A DNA stretch of 64,000 nt, taken from positions 27,914 to 91,913 of the forward strand of contig NZ_JAFIFK010000027.1 of NCBI RefSeq assembly GCF_020832045.1, given 5' to 3'. Shown here in pieces: positions 37,118 to 47,636 of this stretch. Position numbers and translations under genes: made by a program. Each line of letters starts with the position of its first letter. The first letter of the stretch is position 1. Under the pieces are notes generated by a model. That model made no database searches, was not told the origin of the DNA, and saw nothing but the letters and a program-made list of their open reading frames with translations. Source of the DNA: Halomonas sp. (GTDB lineage: Bacteria > Pseudomonadota > Gammaproteobacteria > Pseudomonadales > Halomonadaceae).

Positions 37118-38286
37118 GCCTTTTCCTCGAGCGCGAAGGGAGCGCCGTGTTCGGCCCATTGGGAATCGGGAACGACGACGATCTTGCCCAGGTAGTTGCT
37201 GCCCCGGTTGACGAAATAGCGCTCCGCCTCGTGCAGCTCCGAGAGTTTGAAAGCCGCGTGCAGCACCGTCTTGAGCTGGCCGCTGCGAATCCATTCGATG
37301 AGCTGCTCGGCCTCCTCGCGGGTGCCGTGGGAAACGCCGAAGATCTGCACCTGGTAGAGGTAGAAGCGGGTCCACATGATCTCGCTGAGGTTGCCGCCGC
37401 TGGCCCCGGCGATGGAGAGCCGCGGGTAGGTGGAACGGGCCTTCATGTCGCCGATCATGGTGTCGATGAACAGATCGGTCATCTCGCCGCCGACCAGATC
37501 CATGACGGCATCGATGGGCGCGCCACCGGTGGCCTCCAGCACACGGTCGACGAACGTAGGCTGATCGCCGCGATCGATTACCGCTTCGGCGCCCAGCGCC
37601 AGCAGCGCCTCGGCCTTGTCGGGCTGGCTTACCGCATAGGGAATGGCCCCGACGATGCGACACATCTGAATCAACGCAGCACCCACGCCACCGCTGGCGC
37701 CGCTGACCAGCACCCGCTCACCTGCGGCCACACCGGCCGAGGTCATCATGTGATAGCCGGTCTGGTAGGAGCACATACCCATCGCCGCCAGCTCGGCATC
37801 GGCGAGCTCGGGATTGGCCACGTGGTGGAACTGATCCGACGGTACGGCGATGTATTCGGCATAGCCGCCATCGGCGCCGTGCCCGTAGTAGTCGGGGGTC
37901 AGATTGATATCGCGTCGCTCGTCGGCGTAGAGATTGAAGTCGAGCAGGCCGCGCTCGCCGATACGCGAGGTATCGATGCCCTCGCCCACCGCCACCACAC
38001 GTCCGGCCACGTCTGCGCCCTGGATACGCGGGAAGGTCAGGGTCGGCTCGCCACCCATGGCAAAGGAGGTCACCTCGCCCTTGTCCTTGGTGGGATAGAG
38101 CCCTTCTCGGGCCTTGCGGTCGGTGTTGTTCTTGGCCGTAGCGGTGACCTGTACCAAGACTTCACCCGGGCCGGGGCGAGGTGTAGCGACATCGCTTCGA
38201 TACACCAGCTTGTCGATGTCCCCATGGCCGGTCAGAACCATGGCGTTCATGGTGGCCGGGATTGACGGCACGTTCTCGTTGGGCAT
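37114..38286 (-). CDS. Zinc-binding / quinone oxidoreductase-like MDR dehydrogenase
   Basis: MNAMVLTGHGDIDKLVYR..., VLVSGASGGVGAALIQMCR; 4-bp overlap with downstream proline racemase-family gene. Confidence 0.9.
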   Translation of the reverse strand: MPNENVPSIPATMNAMVLTGHGDIDKLVYRSDVATPRPGPGEVLVQVTATAKNNTDRKAREGLYPTKDKGEVTSFAMGGEPTLTFPRIQGADVAGRVVAVGEGIDTSRIGERGLLDFNLYADERRDINLTPDYYGHGADGGYAEYIAVPSDQFHHVANPELADAELAAMGMCSYQTGYHMMTSAGVAAGERVLVSGASGGVGAALIQMCRIVGAIPYAVSQPDKAEALLALGAEAVIDRGDQPTFVDRVLEATGGAPIDAVMDLVGGEMTDLFIDTMIGDMKARSTYPRLSIAGASGGNLSEIMWTRFYLYQVQIFGVSHGTREEAEQLIEWIRSGQLKTVLHAAFKLSELHEAERYFVNRGSNYLGKIVVVPDSQWAEHGAPFALEEKA

Positions 38287-38680
38287 GGTGGTTCTCCTGC
38301 TGAGACTTGAGTGGCAGCACTAACCACACTGGCCACCAAATGGGACAACGCTTCCCGGCTCGAACGCCTCAACCTTTCCAGACAACGAGATGCCGACAGG
38401 CCTGCGCTGATTGCGCCGGCCGGGCGTCGTCGTGAAACGGGGAAAACGATTGAGGTGCGATAGCCGGCAAGGCGTGTCGACATGGGCAAATTGAATCATG
38501 CCCTGCCCCCTCTTCATACCGTCGAGCACATGGATTTCTTTCTGTTTTCGCGGCTAACGAGTGGGGGTTCTTTCTTGTCGAACCGGCAGCGCAGCGGAGC
38601 GACTCAGCCTGAGTTAAGGCGCAACGAAGGATAGCTCGCTATCCTGTAAACCAGGAGAGAGCGAGGTGAAGGAGACACCG

Positions 38681-39637
38681 ATGAAGTTTTGGTTGATCGT
38701 CAACAAGGCGGCAGGAGATGGCAGCCACAGCGAATCGTATTGGCGGGGCTATCTTCAAGCAGCTGGCATTCCGGAGCTGCATGTACGGGGGCTCAACGAA
38801 ACCGAATGGGAGCAGGACGTGGCGCCCGGTGACCGGGTTCTGGTCGCCGGTGGCGATGGCTCGGTGAACCGGGTCGCTTCGGTGTGCGTGGAGCGTGAGG
38901 CCACCTTGGGCGTCCTGCCTTCCGGCACGGCAAACGATTTCGCTCGCAATCTGGGCTTGCCTGACGATCCCCTGGAGCTCTGTCGGCTGATGCGATCGGG
39001 GCAAAGCGTCGCGGTGGATGTCGCCTGGCTCAATGGCTCTATTTTTCTAAACGTCGCCCATATAGGACTCGGCACACTGCCGGCCAGGGAGGCTTCCCAG
39101 GAGCAAAAACAGCGCCTGGGCCGGTTCAGCTATTTGCTGACATTGTTGCGACGTCTGCGCATGCAGCGGGGCATCCATGGGCGCATCGAGTGCGATGACC
39201 AGATTGTCGAAGGGCCATGGCTGACTATTGCCATCGCGTCGGGGAGCTATTTCGGCGGCGGCCACGAGATCGCCGAGGCAAGAATCGACGACGGCATGCT
39301 GAATGTAGTGGCGGTGAGGCATCACTCCTGGCTGCGTGTGCTGCTGGCCTTCATCTCCACCCGATTACTGAGGCGTACGCCTCGACCCAACGATACCGTG
39401 GCGCACTTTCAATCCCCCCAGTGCCATATACAGCTGCGCCACGCCCATACGGTCACCGCCGATGGCGAAAACCTGGGCCGCATGGCCAACATTTCGGCCT
39501 TTACCCGACGCGGCGTCCTCAATGTGATAGGCAGTCGCCTGGTCCTGGGCAGGCCTGAAGCACCACAAGCCGTCCAATACAGCCCCAACGACACACCACC
39601 GCTGGAACGTCCCGGGCCTGGCGTACAACCTTTTTGA
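38681..39637 (+). CDS. Diacylglycerol/lipid kinase (YegS-like)
   Basis: MKFWLIVNKAAGDG...DRVLVAGGDGSVNRVA...LGVLPSGTANDFARNLGLP. Confidence 0.93.
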   Translation: MKFWLIVNKAAGDGSHSESYWRGYLQAAGIPELHVRGLNETEWEQDVAPGDRVLVAGGDGSVNRVASVCVEREATLGVLPSGTANDFARNLGLPDDPLELCRLMRSGQSVAVDVAWLNGSIFLNVAHIGLGTLPAREASQEQKQRLGRFSYLLTLLRRLRMQRGIHGRIECDDQIVEGPWLTIAIASGSYFGGGHEIAEARIDDGMLNVVAVRHHSWLRVLLAFISTRLLRRTPRPNDTVAHFQSPQCHIQLRHAHTVTADGENLGRMANISAFTRRGVLNVIGSRLVLGRPEAPQAVQYSPNDTPPLERPGPGVQPF

Positions 39638-39785
39638 TGCTTCCGTGGCATCAGAGTCGATCAGAGGGCATCCCCATGCGATGCCCTCGGCTTCCTTGTG
39701 AGTTTCCTTGATGCCCTGACGTCGAGTGCTAGCTTGACTAACGAAGGCCGGCACATCGACACGCCATGAACAACAAGGGGGCCTT

Positions 39786-41360
39786 ATGAACAGAACGGAT
39801 TCCTATACTTGGCACTGGCTTGGCGCCTTGTCATTTGCCCTACTTTGCTCTTCACCAAGCCTGGCTCAGAACCAGACGGATGAAGCCGACCTGCCCCGCC
39901 TGGAAAAGGCGGAATGCCCCACCGAAGCGCTAACGGCACTGGGAGCAAACTGCCACACCTTTCACGCCCCCGAAAACTGGGAAACACCTAACGGCAACAC
40001 GGTGGCCCTTCCCGTTGCCGTTCTGGCACCGCAAAGCGGAGCAGAGCAAGCGGTGGAGAACGATACCCCACCCGTATTCTTCTTCCCTGGCGGGCCCGGT
40101 TACTCTTCTCTCGATAACCGCGATTATCTTGAACAACTGCAGAAGGACATCGGCAATCGGACTCTGGTGACCATGGATCACCGAGGTTTCACACACGCCG
40201 AACCGGCACTGGAGTGCCCGGAGTATGCGGCGGTCTCGCCCTACCACAATATTCTCCATACCCCGGCCATTACCGCTTCGCTGGAACCGATGCATCGGCT
40301 TGGCATCATCACCGCAGAGGTGGAGGCCTGCTATCGCAAATTGATCGAGGAAGGAGTCGATGTCAGCCAGTACAACTCGCACTCCGTTTCTCGCGACGTG
40401 GACGAGATACGTCAACTGCTCGGCTTCGAGCACATCGACGCATTCGGCTCCTCCACCGGCAGCGGTACGGTAGCGTCCTTCATTCAGTACCACCCGGAGA
40501 GCATTCGCGCCGCCATCTTTGGCTGGCCCTGGTTCAACCACCTGCGCAACCGCCCGCCGGTCGACGAACTCTACACTGCGAAGCAGACCTTCACCGACAC
40601 GCTTGCGCTATGCGCCGCGGAGGACGAAGCGTGCCGTGAAATGCTGCCCAACTGGATGCAGGCCTTCGACCGGGCCCGACGCATGCTCGATGCCCGCCCC
40701 TATGTGTCTCATGTCGCCACGCCTTACGGCTCTACCGAGACGCTCTATTTCGACGGTGCCGCCTTCATCGACACGCTCTATCTGATGCTGGCTGCCGATT
40801 ATGCCGAGCTGCCCAGCCTGGTCGCCGGCATAGAGGCCGGCGATTACTCGCGGCTAGAGACCTTCTTCCGTCTCGAGGATTACGATCACGAGCCCGAGGC
40901 CCCCGCCTATGCGCTCGGCTATTTTCTTGCGCATGTGTGCAACGACATGGGCAGTAACCGTCCTAGTCGAGACGATTCCATCGCAGCCGTACAGCGTGAA
41001 CCGGCGGTACTCGGCTTTGAGCCGCCGTGGCTTTGTGCCTGGTGGGGCGAGGATGGAAACGTACCGGTCGAGCACAACGATCCACCCGTGAGTGAAACCC
41101 CGGCACTGGCGATACATGGCCAGATGGACCCCTGCTGCGGCACACGCTGGAGCCAGCATCTTCAGCTCACCATGCCCAACCTGCAGTACGTCGAAATGCA
41201 GGCGCTTGGGCATAACCCGGTCAATGAATGTCGCTCTACGATGATCCAGGCGTTTCTCGATGACCCCCACAGCCCTGTCGATTCCAGCTGCCGAGAGGAA
41301 ATCGAGCGAGAGCCATGGGTGATCGCCCCCCCCGCCGTGGCCGAAGAGCACGGCTCATGA
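39786..41360 (+). CDS. Secreted alpha/beta hydrolase (prolyl aminopeptidase/TAP-like)
   Basis: Signal peptide; FFPGGPGYSSLDN; IDAFGSSTGSGTVASF nucleophile region; TAP-like C-terminus ALAIHGQMDPCCG. Confidence 0.85.
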   Translation: MNRTDSYTWHWLGALSFALLCSSPSLAQNQTDEADLPRLEKAECPTEALTALGANCHTFHAPENWETPNGNTVALPVAVLAPQSGAEQAVENDTPPVFFFPGGPGYSSLDNRDYLEQLQKDIGNRTLVTMDHRGFTHAEPALECPEYAAVSPYHNILHTPAITASLEPMHRLGIITAEVEACYRKLIEEGVDVSQYNSHSVSRDVDEIRQLLGFEHIDAFGSSTGSGTVASFIQYHPESIRAAIFGWPWFNHLRNRPPVDELYTAKQTFTDTLALCAAEDEACREMLPNWMQAFDRARRMLDARPYVSHVATPYGSTETLYFDGAAFIDTLYLMLAADYAELPSLVAGIEAGDYSRLETFFRLEDYDHEPEAPAYALGYFLAHVCNDMGSNRPSRDDSIAAVQREPAVLGFEPPWLCAWWGEDGNVPVEHNDPPVSETPALAIHGQMDPCCGTRWSQHLQLTMPNLQYVEMQALGHNPVNECRSTMIQAFLDDPHSPVDSSCREEIEREPWVIAPPAVAEEHGS

Positions 41361-42199
41361 GCGAAGCGCCGGCGCGTCGTCGCAGCTGGATTCTGCTGCG
41401 CGGGCTGGTGCGTGAGGCGCGCCACTGGGACGGCTTCACCGAGCGGCTGGCCATGGCGTTGCAACAGCCCGCTCGGGCCGTCGACTTGCCTGGGAACGGC
41501 GAGCGCTGGCGCGATGCCAGCCCCATGAGCGTCGATGGAATGGTCGATGCACTGCGTGATGAACTGCACGAAGCGAGCGCCCTCGGCCCGCATCGCGTGT
41601 TGGCCATCTCGCTGGGTGGCATGGTGGCCGTGCGCTGGGCGCAACGCTATCCGGCAGAAGTGGAAAGCCTGGTGCTGATCAATTCGAGCCTGCGAGGCGT
41701 TGCCCCCTTTTACCAGCGCTTGCGCCCGCGCCAATACCCCCGTTTGCTCGCGGCCATGCTATTGCCGCTCAGCCCTGAGCAGCGTGAGCGCTTGATTCTA
41801 CGCATGACCACCCGCCAGCAGGACGATCTCGAGGCGGTGGCGCAACGCTACGCCCAATGGCAGCGCGATGCGCCGATAAGGAAGGTCAACATGGTACGCC
41901 AGCTGCTGGCTGCCGCGAGAGGCTTTGATCTGCCACAAGCGCTGCCCGGCTTGCCGGTGTTGGTGCTGACCTCGAAAGCCGACAGGATGGTGTCCTGGAA
42001 GTGCTCAGAGCGCATAGCCCAACGCTGGCACTGGCCGCTGAAGTGCCACACCGATAGCGGCCATGATCTTACCCTGGACGACCCGGAGTGGGTCCTGGCT
42101 GAGATAAGTCAGTGGCTCGCCGAGTCGGGCCTCGCGGGTGAGCGCAGCAGCCAGGAGGCCAGGGCCACCAGTGGCAGACCAATCAGCGACCCCGGATGA
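41357..42199 (+). CDS. Alpha/beta fold hydrolase
   Basis: LLRGLVREARHWDGF, LAISLGGMVAVRWA; ATGA overlap with upstream hydrolase. Confidence 0.85.
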   Translation: MSEAPARRRSWILLRGLVREARHWDGFTERLAMALQQPARAVDLPGNGERWRDASPMSVDGMVDALRDELHEASALGPHRVLAISLGGMVAVRWAQRYPAEVESLVLINSSLRGVAPFYQRLRPRQYPRLLAAMLLPLSPEQRERLILRMTTRQQDDLEAVAQRYAQWQRDAPIRKVNMVRQLLAAARGFDLPQALPGLPVLVLTSKADRMVSWKCSERIAQRWHWPLKCHTDSGHDLTLDDPEWVLAEISQWLAESGLAGERSSQEARATSGRPISDPG

Positions 42200-43407
42200 G
42201 CTCCCAGCCCCAGGCTTATCGACAGTGCCAGGAACAGCGCCAGCCCACCCGTGGCGATACGCCGGTGGTCGGTGGTAGCGGGCACATCCTGCTTGCGAGA
42301 ACGCTCGAAGATCACGACGACAGCCAGAACCGGTACCATTATCAGGATGCATAGCCCTATCCACTCGAGGCGACCGATCCAGAATCCTGGTTCCCCCGGC
42401 ATCCCCGCATCAATCGGCCACCCAAGGCGCTGCCCCAGCCAAGCCGCCGGCAGCTCGGCCAGCTTGTGCCACAGGTACAATTGGAGCCCGAACGCCCCGA
42501 TCATCGCCATCCAGCGTCCCAAATGACGGCGCTGAAGGAAACGGCGCACGGGCTTTTCGAACAACACCACCAGCCCCACCTGAAACCACATGACACCTAG
42601 CAGGGCCAGCGTCGGGGGGAGCAAGTTGGTCTCGCCCCCGGGGTTGCCGTTAACCATTGAAGGCGGATAACCCAGGGCCACGGCAGCCAACAACCAGGTC
42701 AGCCCGAAAATCATCAGCACGGCTCCGGTACGCCGCCCAAAGAAGCGCCCGTTCCACCAAGCGATGCCGAGCTGCTGAGGCAGGAGCCAGAAAAAAATCG
42801 TGCTGATCCAGGCAAAATAGTCGTGATCCGAGGTGACCAACTGGCCGAAGCTCGCCCACTCATCCAGAGCAGCCGGCTGCGAACGCAACAAGTCCACCAC
42901 CGCAATAGCCACGATCAACATCGCTGGCGACCATAAGCCGAAGCGCCGGTCGGCCCAAACGCTGAGCGGCAGTACCAGTTGGACGCCAAGCAGGATCAGC
43001 AGGAACCACAGATGTACGGTAAGAGACTGATTGAGCGGCCCCAACACGCCGTCACGAGTGAAAAACGAAATACCCACGAAACCTGCCAGCACGGCCAAGT
43101 AGGTCACGGTCGGCCGGGCCAGCCCCAAAGCGCGGCCTGCCCACCAGTGCGCATGCGGCTCGCCGGAGCGATAGCGCTCCTGCACGCCTTCCGAACTGAC
43201 AGCGGCAGAGACGAAAATGAACAGCGGGACGACCTGAATGATCCAGGTGAAAAACCCCGCAGGCGGCCAGGCATCGAGTATATGGCCGGTCTCTACCAGC
43301 ATGCCCTCTTCAAGCCGTGGCAGCGTGGCAACCCAGTGGCCGAGCACTACGATCAACAGCGCGATGGCGCGCAGCGCATCGGGGTAGGGATCGCGCGCGT
43401 CGCTCAT
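42109..43407 (-). CDS. Acyltransferase 3-like integral membrane protein
   Basis: DPYPDALRAIALLIVVLGHWVATL N-terminus, ~10 TM. Confidence 0.85.
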   Translation of the reverse strand: MSDARDPYPDALRAIALLIVVLGHWVATLPRLEEGMLVETGHILDAWPPAGFFTWIIQVVPLFIFVSAAVSSEGVQERYRSGEPHAHWWAGRALGLARPTVTYLAVLAGFVGISFFTRDGVLGPLNQSLTVHLWFLLILLGVQLVLPLSVWADRRFGLWSPAMLIVAIAVVDLLRSQPAALDEWASFGQLVTSDHDYFAWISTIFFWLLPQQLGIAWWNGRFFGRRTGAVLMIFGLTWLLAAVALGYPPSMVNGNPGGETNLLPPTLALLGVMWFQVGLVVLFEKPVRRFLQRRHLGRWMAMIGAFGLQLYLWHKLAELPAAWLGQRLGWPIDAGMPGEPGFWIGRLEWIGLCILIMVPVLAVVVIFERSRKQDVPATTDHRRIATGGLALFLALSISLGLGAHPGSLIGLPLVALASWLLRSPARPDSASH

Positions 43408-43602
43408 GCACCCTCCTTCCCTGAATGGCTGACGAAGCGCTCGCTTCCGGCCTTAGCCTAGTAAAGGCTGACAGAGATGGCCAAATTAGAACGCTCTGCA
43501 TTCGATAGAGCTGATAATCGTTGCTACGTTGGTGAGTCATGACATCGGTAAATGCCATAACCAATACAAAAGCATGGCATCGGCTAATGAAAAGGTGTGG
43601 TA

Positions 43603-46600
43603 ATGCACGGACTCAGCTATCTTCGAGCGCCGCTCTACACCAGCCTGCGCAGGCTGGCTCTGCTGTCGGTTTTGAGCGGTGTGTTGGCACACTTGCCGAC
43701 AAGCGCCCTGGCTCAGTCAGGGCAGGTTGGCCTGCCCCGCTTTCCCTCCGTCAGCCCCGACGGCTCCGAGCTCATCTTCAGCTGGCGCGGCGACCTGTGG
43801 CGCTCATCGATCGAGGGTGGCGAGGCGGTACGCCTGACCCGCCACAATCTGGACGACCTCCATTCCAGCTGGAGCCCGGACGGCGAGTGGATCGTGTTCG
43901 CCTCGATGCGTGATGGCTATCTGAACTTATGGCGCATGCGACGCGACGGCAGCCAGCTGTCACAGCTCACTCATGGCGACCAGCATCTGCGCAACCCATC
44001 CTACGGGCTCGATGAAGATGGTGAGCCGGTGATCACCTTCTCGGGGATGCTCGAAGCCGATGTCTATCGCGACCAGCGTCCGTATCTCCTCCCGCCAAAT
44101 GGCGGTGAATATTCGCGCTTGCACGATGCCTTCGGCTCCGAACCACAGCTCTCTCCGGACGGCCGGCACGTCGTGTTTACCCGAGGCGGGGCCTATCACG
44201 ATTGGAATCGACGTCACTATCGCGGCCCGGATGCCATGAACATCTGGCTGCACGAGCTGGGCAGCGATGAATTCGAGCCACTGACCGAGCGAGACGGCGA
44301 TGACGGCATGGCACGCTGGATTGACGAGAACACGCTGCTGTTCATGTCCGACCGCGAGGACCAGACGGTCAACCTCTATCGCTTGGAGCTCGATGCCGAG
44401 CGCACCATCGAACGACTCACCGATTTCACGGATCGTGATCTTCAGCATTACGACGTATCCCACGATGGCAGTACCGCGGTGCTGCAGATCTGGGACACGC
44501 TGATGGCCCTCGACCTGGAACAACCGAACGCCGAGCCCGTGCCCATCGTACTGCGTGCCCCGGACGACGGCCGGGACGTCAACAGCCTGCGTCGCGTGGA
44601 CCGAGACGTCAGCGAAGCGGCGCTGAGCCCGGACGGTCAGACCATGGCCTACATCGCCTATGGCCGTATCTACGTGCGCCATGTCGACGAGCAGAGTCCG
44701 ACGCTGCTGGTAACGCCGGGCAGCCACGCCCGTCACCACAGCCTCGCCTGGTCGCCAGATGGCATGTCGCTCTATTTCGTCAATGACGCCGACGGCACTG
44801 AATCGATCTATCAGGCGAACGTGACGCTGACCCGAGACGAAGTACGCCGTAGTCATGAACGTCAGCGAGCACGCGAACGTCCTTCGGCTCGGTATTGGGA
44901 TGGCGATCCCACTGTTTCGCTCGCCGCTGCCGATGAGGACACCGGTCTACCCGAGGAACGCGAACAGGAATATGACGTAAACCCGGACCTGGCAGTGCGC
45001 GGTGAGGAACCGGAGGACCCTTTTGCCCCGCAGGATCCCGGTTTCATTCTGGACCCGGTCTTGATACCGCCACCCGGCTCTCCCACCGACGTGCCGTCGG
45101 TGCAGGAACCGACGGTGGAAGTGGAGAGCATTCCGGAAGAGGAACTGGAAGACGAACTGCCGGACGACCTGCCAGCGGAGCGCGACCCGACCCGCTGGCA
45201 TGATGCCATCCAGTTCGAAGTGAGCCCGGTGGTGGCCCATGAGACTCACGATCGTGACGTCTCGCCTTCACCGGACGGTCGCTCGCTCGCGTTTCGCCGC
45301 GGCCGAGGCGATCTGGTGATATTCGACATCGAGAGCGGCGAGGAGCGCACCCTGGTCGAGGGCTGGGACAGTTTCATGCAGTGGCGCTGGTCGCCGGACA
45401 GCCGCTATATCGCCTATTCGCAGAACGACCTCGATTTCAGCGCCAATATCTTCGTGGTGCCGGCAGACGGCGCGGCCGAGCCGGTCAACATTACCCGCCA
45501 TCCGCGCAACGACCTCAATCCGCGCTGGTCGGCAGATAGCCGCAAGCTGACCTTTATTTCCAACCGCTCAGGTGAGAATTACGACCTCTACCGGGTCTAT
45601 CTGGACCGGGAGATCGGGACCTATACCCCGCGTGAAATATCTCATTATTACCGCAGCGCGAGGGAAGAGGCACAGAGCCGTTCGCCACTGCCGGTAACGA
45701 ATGATCGTGACGATGAGGAAACGACGCAGGACGCGCCGGAGCTCGAACTGGAAGATGCCTGGCGGCGCATCGAGCGCGTAACCGCCTCGCCGGCCCACCA
45801 CACCGCCAATGAAATGACTCCCGGCGGCGACCGCTACGTCTTCAACGCCGGCAGCGAAGGGCTGATTGCGATGAATTGGGATGGCAGCCAGCGAACGCGT
45901 ATTGGGCCGCAGGCCAACGTACAGCAGCTCAATATTACCGGCGAGCAAGTCGTCTATATCACCAATGGCAGGGTGGGCGTGGCCAACCTATCGGGCAACG
46001 GTTCTCCGCGCTACCTGGATATCTCGGACCGGCTGCGCATCGACCTGCGCCGGCAATCGCTGCAGAAGTTTCACGAGGCAGCTCGAATGATCGGTGAGAG
46101 TTTCTATCGCACCGACCTGAAGGGCCTGGACTGGTCCGAGGTGGTTTCGGATTATGCCACCCTGGTGCAACGTGCACGCACCTCTAGCGAGTTTAGCGAT
46201 ATCGCCAACCGCTTGATGGGGGAGCTGGCTGCCTCGCACATGGGCGTTTCCAATCCGGGTCCTGTGTCATCATTGCGTGAGCCCTCCGGCCGGCTCGGCA
46301 TCGAGACACGAAGACTCATCTCGCAGCAGACCGGCCGTATCGGCTATCGCATCACCAATGTGCTGGCAGAGGGCCCCGCCAGCCGCGGCCCCATGCCACT
46401 TGCGCCTGGCGATATCATCACTGAAATAGGGCTGATGCCCTTCGAAGAGGGCGACACGCTGCTGCAGCGTCTGCGCGGTCTGGTGGACGAGGAAGTCATC
46501 ATCACCTTCGACCGTCCTGGAGAGGAAGGCTATACCGAGTACCGCACCATGCTTCAGACGGTGGGCCTGACGGAGTTGGCACGCCTGAAGTACGACGCCT

Positions 46601-47226
46601 TCCGCGAGGAGAGTCGCAGTCGCGTAGAGGAGCTTTCGGACGGCCGGCTCGGCTACCTGCATATTCAGGCCATGAACCAGACCTCGCTGGAAGGATTCCA
46701 GGGCGATTTGTATGCCGCCGCCATGGGCAAGGACGGCCTTATCATCGATGTGCGCAACAACGGTGGCGGTAATACTACCGACCGCATCCTCACTTCGATC
46801 ATGGCCGGCGAGCACGCCTATACGATCCCTGCAGGCGCCGACCGTGACGAAACTGGCCACTACCCGCAGGATCGTCTGGATGCACCACGCTATACGCTGC
46901 CGATCAACATGCTGGCCAATGAAAAGAGCTACTCGAATGCTGAGATTCTCGCCCATGCCTTTACTACGCTAGGGCGCGGGAGGTTGGTAGGCCAGCAAAC
47001 CTACGGCGGGGTGATTTCCACCAACAGCCACACGCTGATCGACGGCGCTACCGTGCGTCGGCCCTTCCGCGGCTGGTATCTACCCGATGGCACCGACATG
47101 GAGCACAACGGCGCCATGCCGGATCTATTGGTTGAGCAAACTCCTGAGGATGAAGTGGCGGCCCGCGACCGCCAACTCGAACAGGCCGTGGCCGACCTGC
47201 TCGAACGGATCGATGCGGCGGAGTGA
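43603..47226 (+). CDS. Tricorn-like S41 family peptidase (beta-propeller + PDZ + S41)
   Basis: TolB-like blades (FPSVSPDGSELIFSWRGDLW, SWSPDGEWIVFASMRDG), PDZ region (LAEGPASRGPMPLAPGDIITEI), S41 region (LIIDVRNNGGG...NEKSYSNAEILAHAF). Confidence 0.93.
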   Translation: MHGLSYLRAPLYTSLRRLALLSVLSGVLAHLPTSALAQSGQVGLPRFPSVSPDGSELIFSWRGDLWRSSIEGGEAVRLTRHNLDDLHSSWSPDGEWIVFASMRDGYLNLWRMRRDGSQLSQLTHGDQHLRNPSYGLDEDGEPVITFSGMLEADVYRDQRPYLLPPNGGEYSRLHDAFGSEPQLSPDGRHVVFTRGGAYHDWNRRHYRGPDAMNIWLHELGSDEFEPLTERDGDDGMARWIDENTLLFMSDREDQTVNLYRLELDAERTIERLTDFTDRDLQHYDVSHDGSTAVLQIWDTLMALDLEQPNAEPVPIVLRAPDDGRDVNSLRRVDRDVSEAALSPDGQTMAYIAYGRIYVRHVDEQSPTLLVTPGSHARHHSLAWSPDGMSLYFVNDADGTESIYQANVTLTRDEVRRSHERQRARERPSARYWDGDPTVSLAAADEDTGLPEEREQEYDVNPDLAVRGEEPEDPFAPQDPGFILDPVLIPPPGSPTDVPSVQEPTVEVESIPEEELEDELPDDLPAERDPTRWHDAIQFEVSPVVAHETHDRDVSPSPDGRSLAFRRGRGDLVIFDIESGEERTLVEGWDSFMQWRWSPDSRYIAYSQNDLDFSANIFVVPADGAAEPVNITRHPRNDLNPRWSADSRKLTFISNRSGENYDLYRVYLDREIGTYTPREISHYYRSAREEAQSRSPLPVTNDRDDEETTQDAPELELEDAWRRIERVTASPAHHTANEMTPGGDRYVFNAGSEGLIAMNWDGSQRTRIGPQANVQQLNITGEQVVYITNGRVGVANLSGNGSPRYLDISDRLRIDLRRQSLQKFHEAARMIGESFYRTDLKGLDWSEVVSDYATLVQRARTSSEFSDIANRLMGELAASHMGVSNPGPVSSLREPSGRLGIETRRLISQQTGRIGYRITNVLAEGPASRGPMPLAPGDIITEIGLMPFEEGDTLLQRLRGLVDEEVIITFDRPGEEGYTEYRTMLQTVGLTELARLKYDAFREESRSRVEELSDGRLGYLHIQAMNQTSLEGFQGDLYAAAMGKDGLIIDVRNNGGGNTTDRILTSIMAGEHAYTIPAGADRDETGHYPQDRLDAPRYTLPINMLANEKSYSNAEILAHAFTTLGRGRLVGQQTYGGVISTNSHTLIDGATVRRPFRGWYLPDGTDMEHNGAMPDLLVEQTPEDEVAARDRQLEQAVADLLERIDAAE

Positions 47227-47227
47227 C

Positions 47228-47265
47228 GCCAACCGCCCCGGTGGCTCTGGCCGCCGGGGCTTGGC
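47228..47265. terminator. Hairpin between convergent genes (possible bidirectional terminator)
   Basis: GCCAAccGCCCCGG...CCGGGGCTTGGC. Confidence 0.55.
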
Positions 47266-47592
47266 TTATCCGTCGCCGAAGCCGTAATCCCGCTCCACCT
47301 TGGAGATACGAACCTTGTAGGCGGCATACCACTCGCTGCGGCCGAGACGCTGCGCCTCACGGTGCTCGACCTGCTGTTTCCAGCGGTTGATCGACTCCAG
47401 GTCCCGCCAGTAAGAGACCGTCAAGCCGAGGGTGTCTCGAGCCGATTCCAGGCCGAGGAAACCCGGCTGCTGGGCGGCCAGTTCGGTCATGCTTTCGGCC
47501 ATCAAACCATAGCCATTGTCGTCCTCGGTGCGGAGCGAGCTAAAGATGACCGCGTAGTAGGGCGGCTCGGGGGTAGTCGCGATATGACTCAT
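47266..47592 (-). CDS. Antibiotic biosynthesis monooxygenase (ABM) domain protein
   Basis: YYAVIFSSLRTEDDNGYGLMAESMTELAAQQPGFLGLESARD...GLTVSYWRDLESINRWKQQVEH. Confidence 0.92.
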   Translation of the reverse strand: MSHIATTPEPPYYAVIFSSLRTEDDNGYGLMAESMTELAAQQPGFLGLESARDTLGLTVSYWRDLESINRWKQQVEHREAQRLGRSEWYAAYKVRISKVERDYGFGDG

Positions 47593-47636
47593 GGAAACCT
47601 CACTCGACGTTCTTTTTGAGAAATGGTGGCGCTGTT

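Noticed and set aside
37147-38265. 372-aa plus-strand ORF
   Set aside because: Antisense to the MDR dehydrogenase; His/Gly-rich composition typical of shadow translation.
38628-38645. Small hairpin AGGATAGctcgCTATCCT upstream of the lipid kinase
   Set aside because: Short, isolated stem without T-tract or known riboswitch context; not enough to call a regulatory element.
43960-44856. 298-aa minus-strand ORF inside the tricorn-like gene
   Set aside because: Shadow ORF antisense to well-supported propeller blades.
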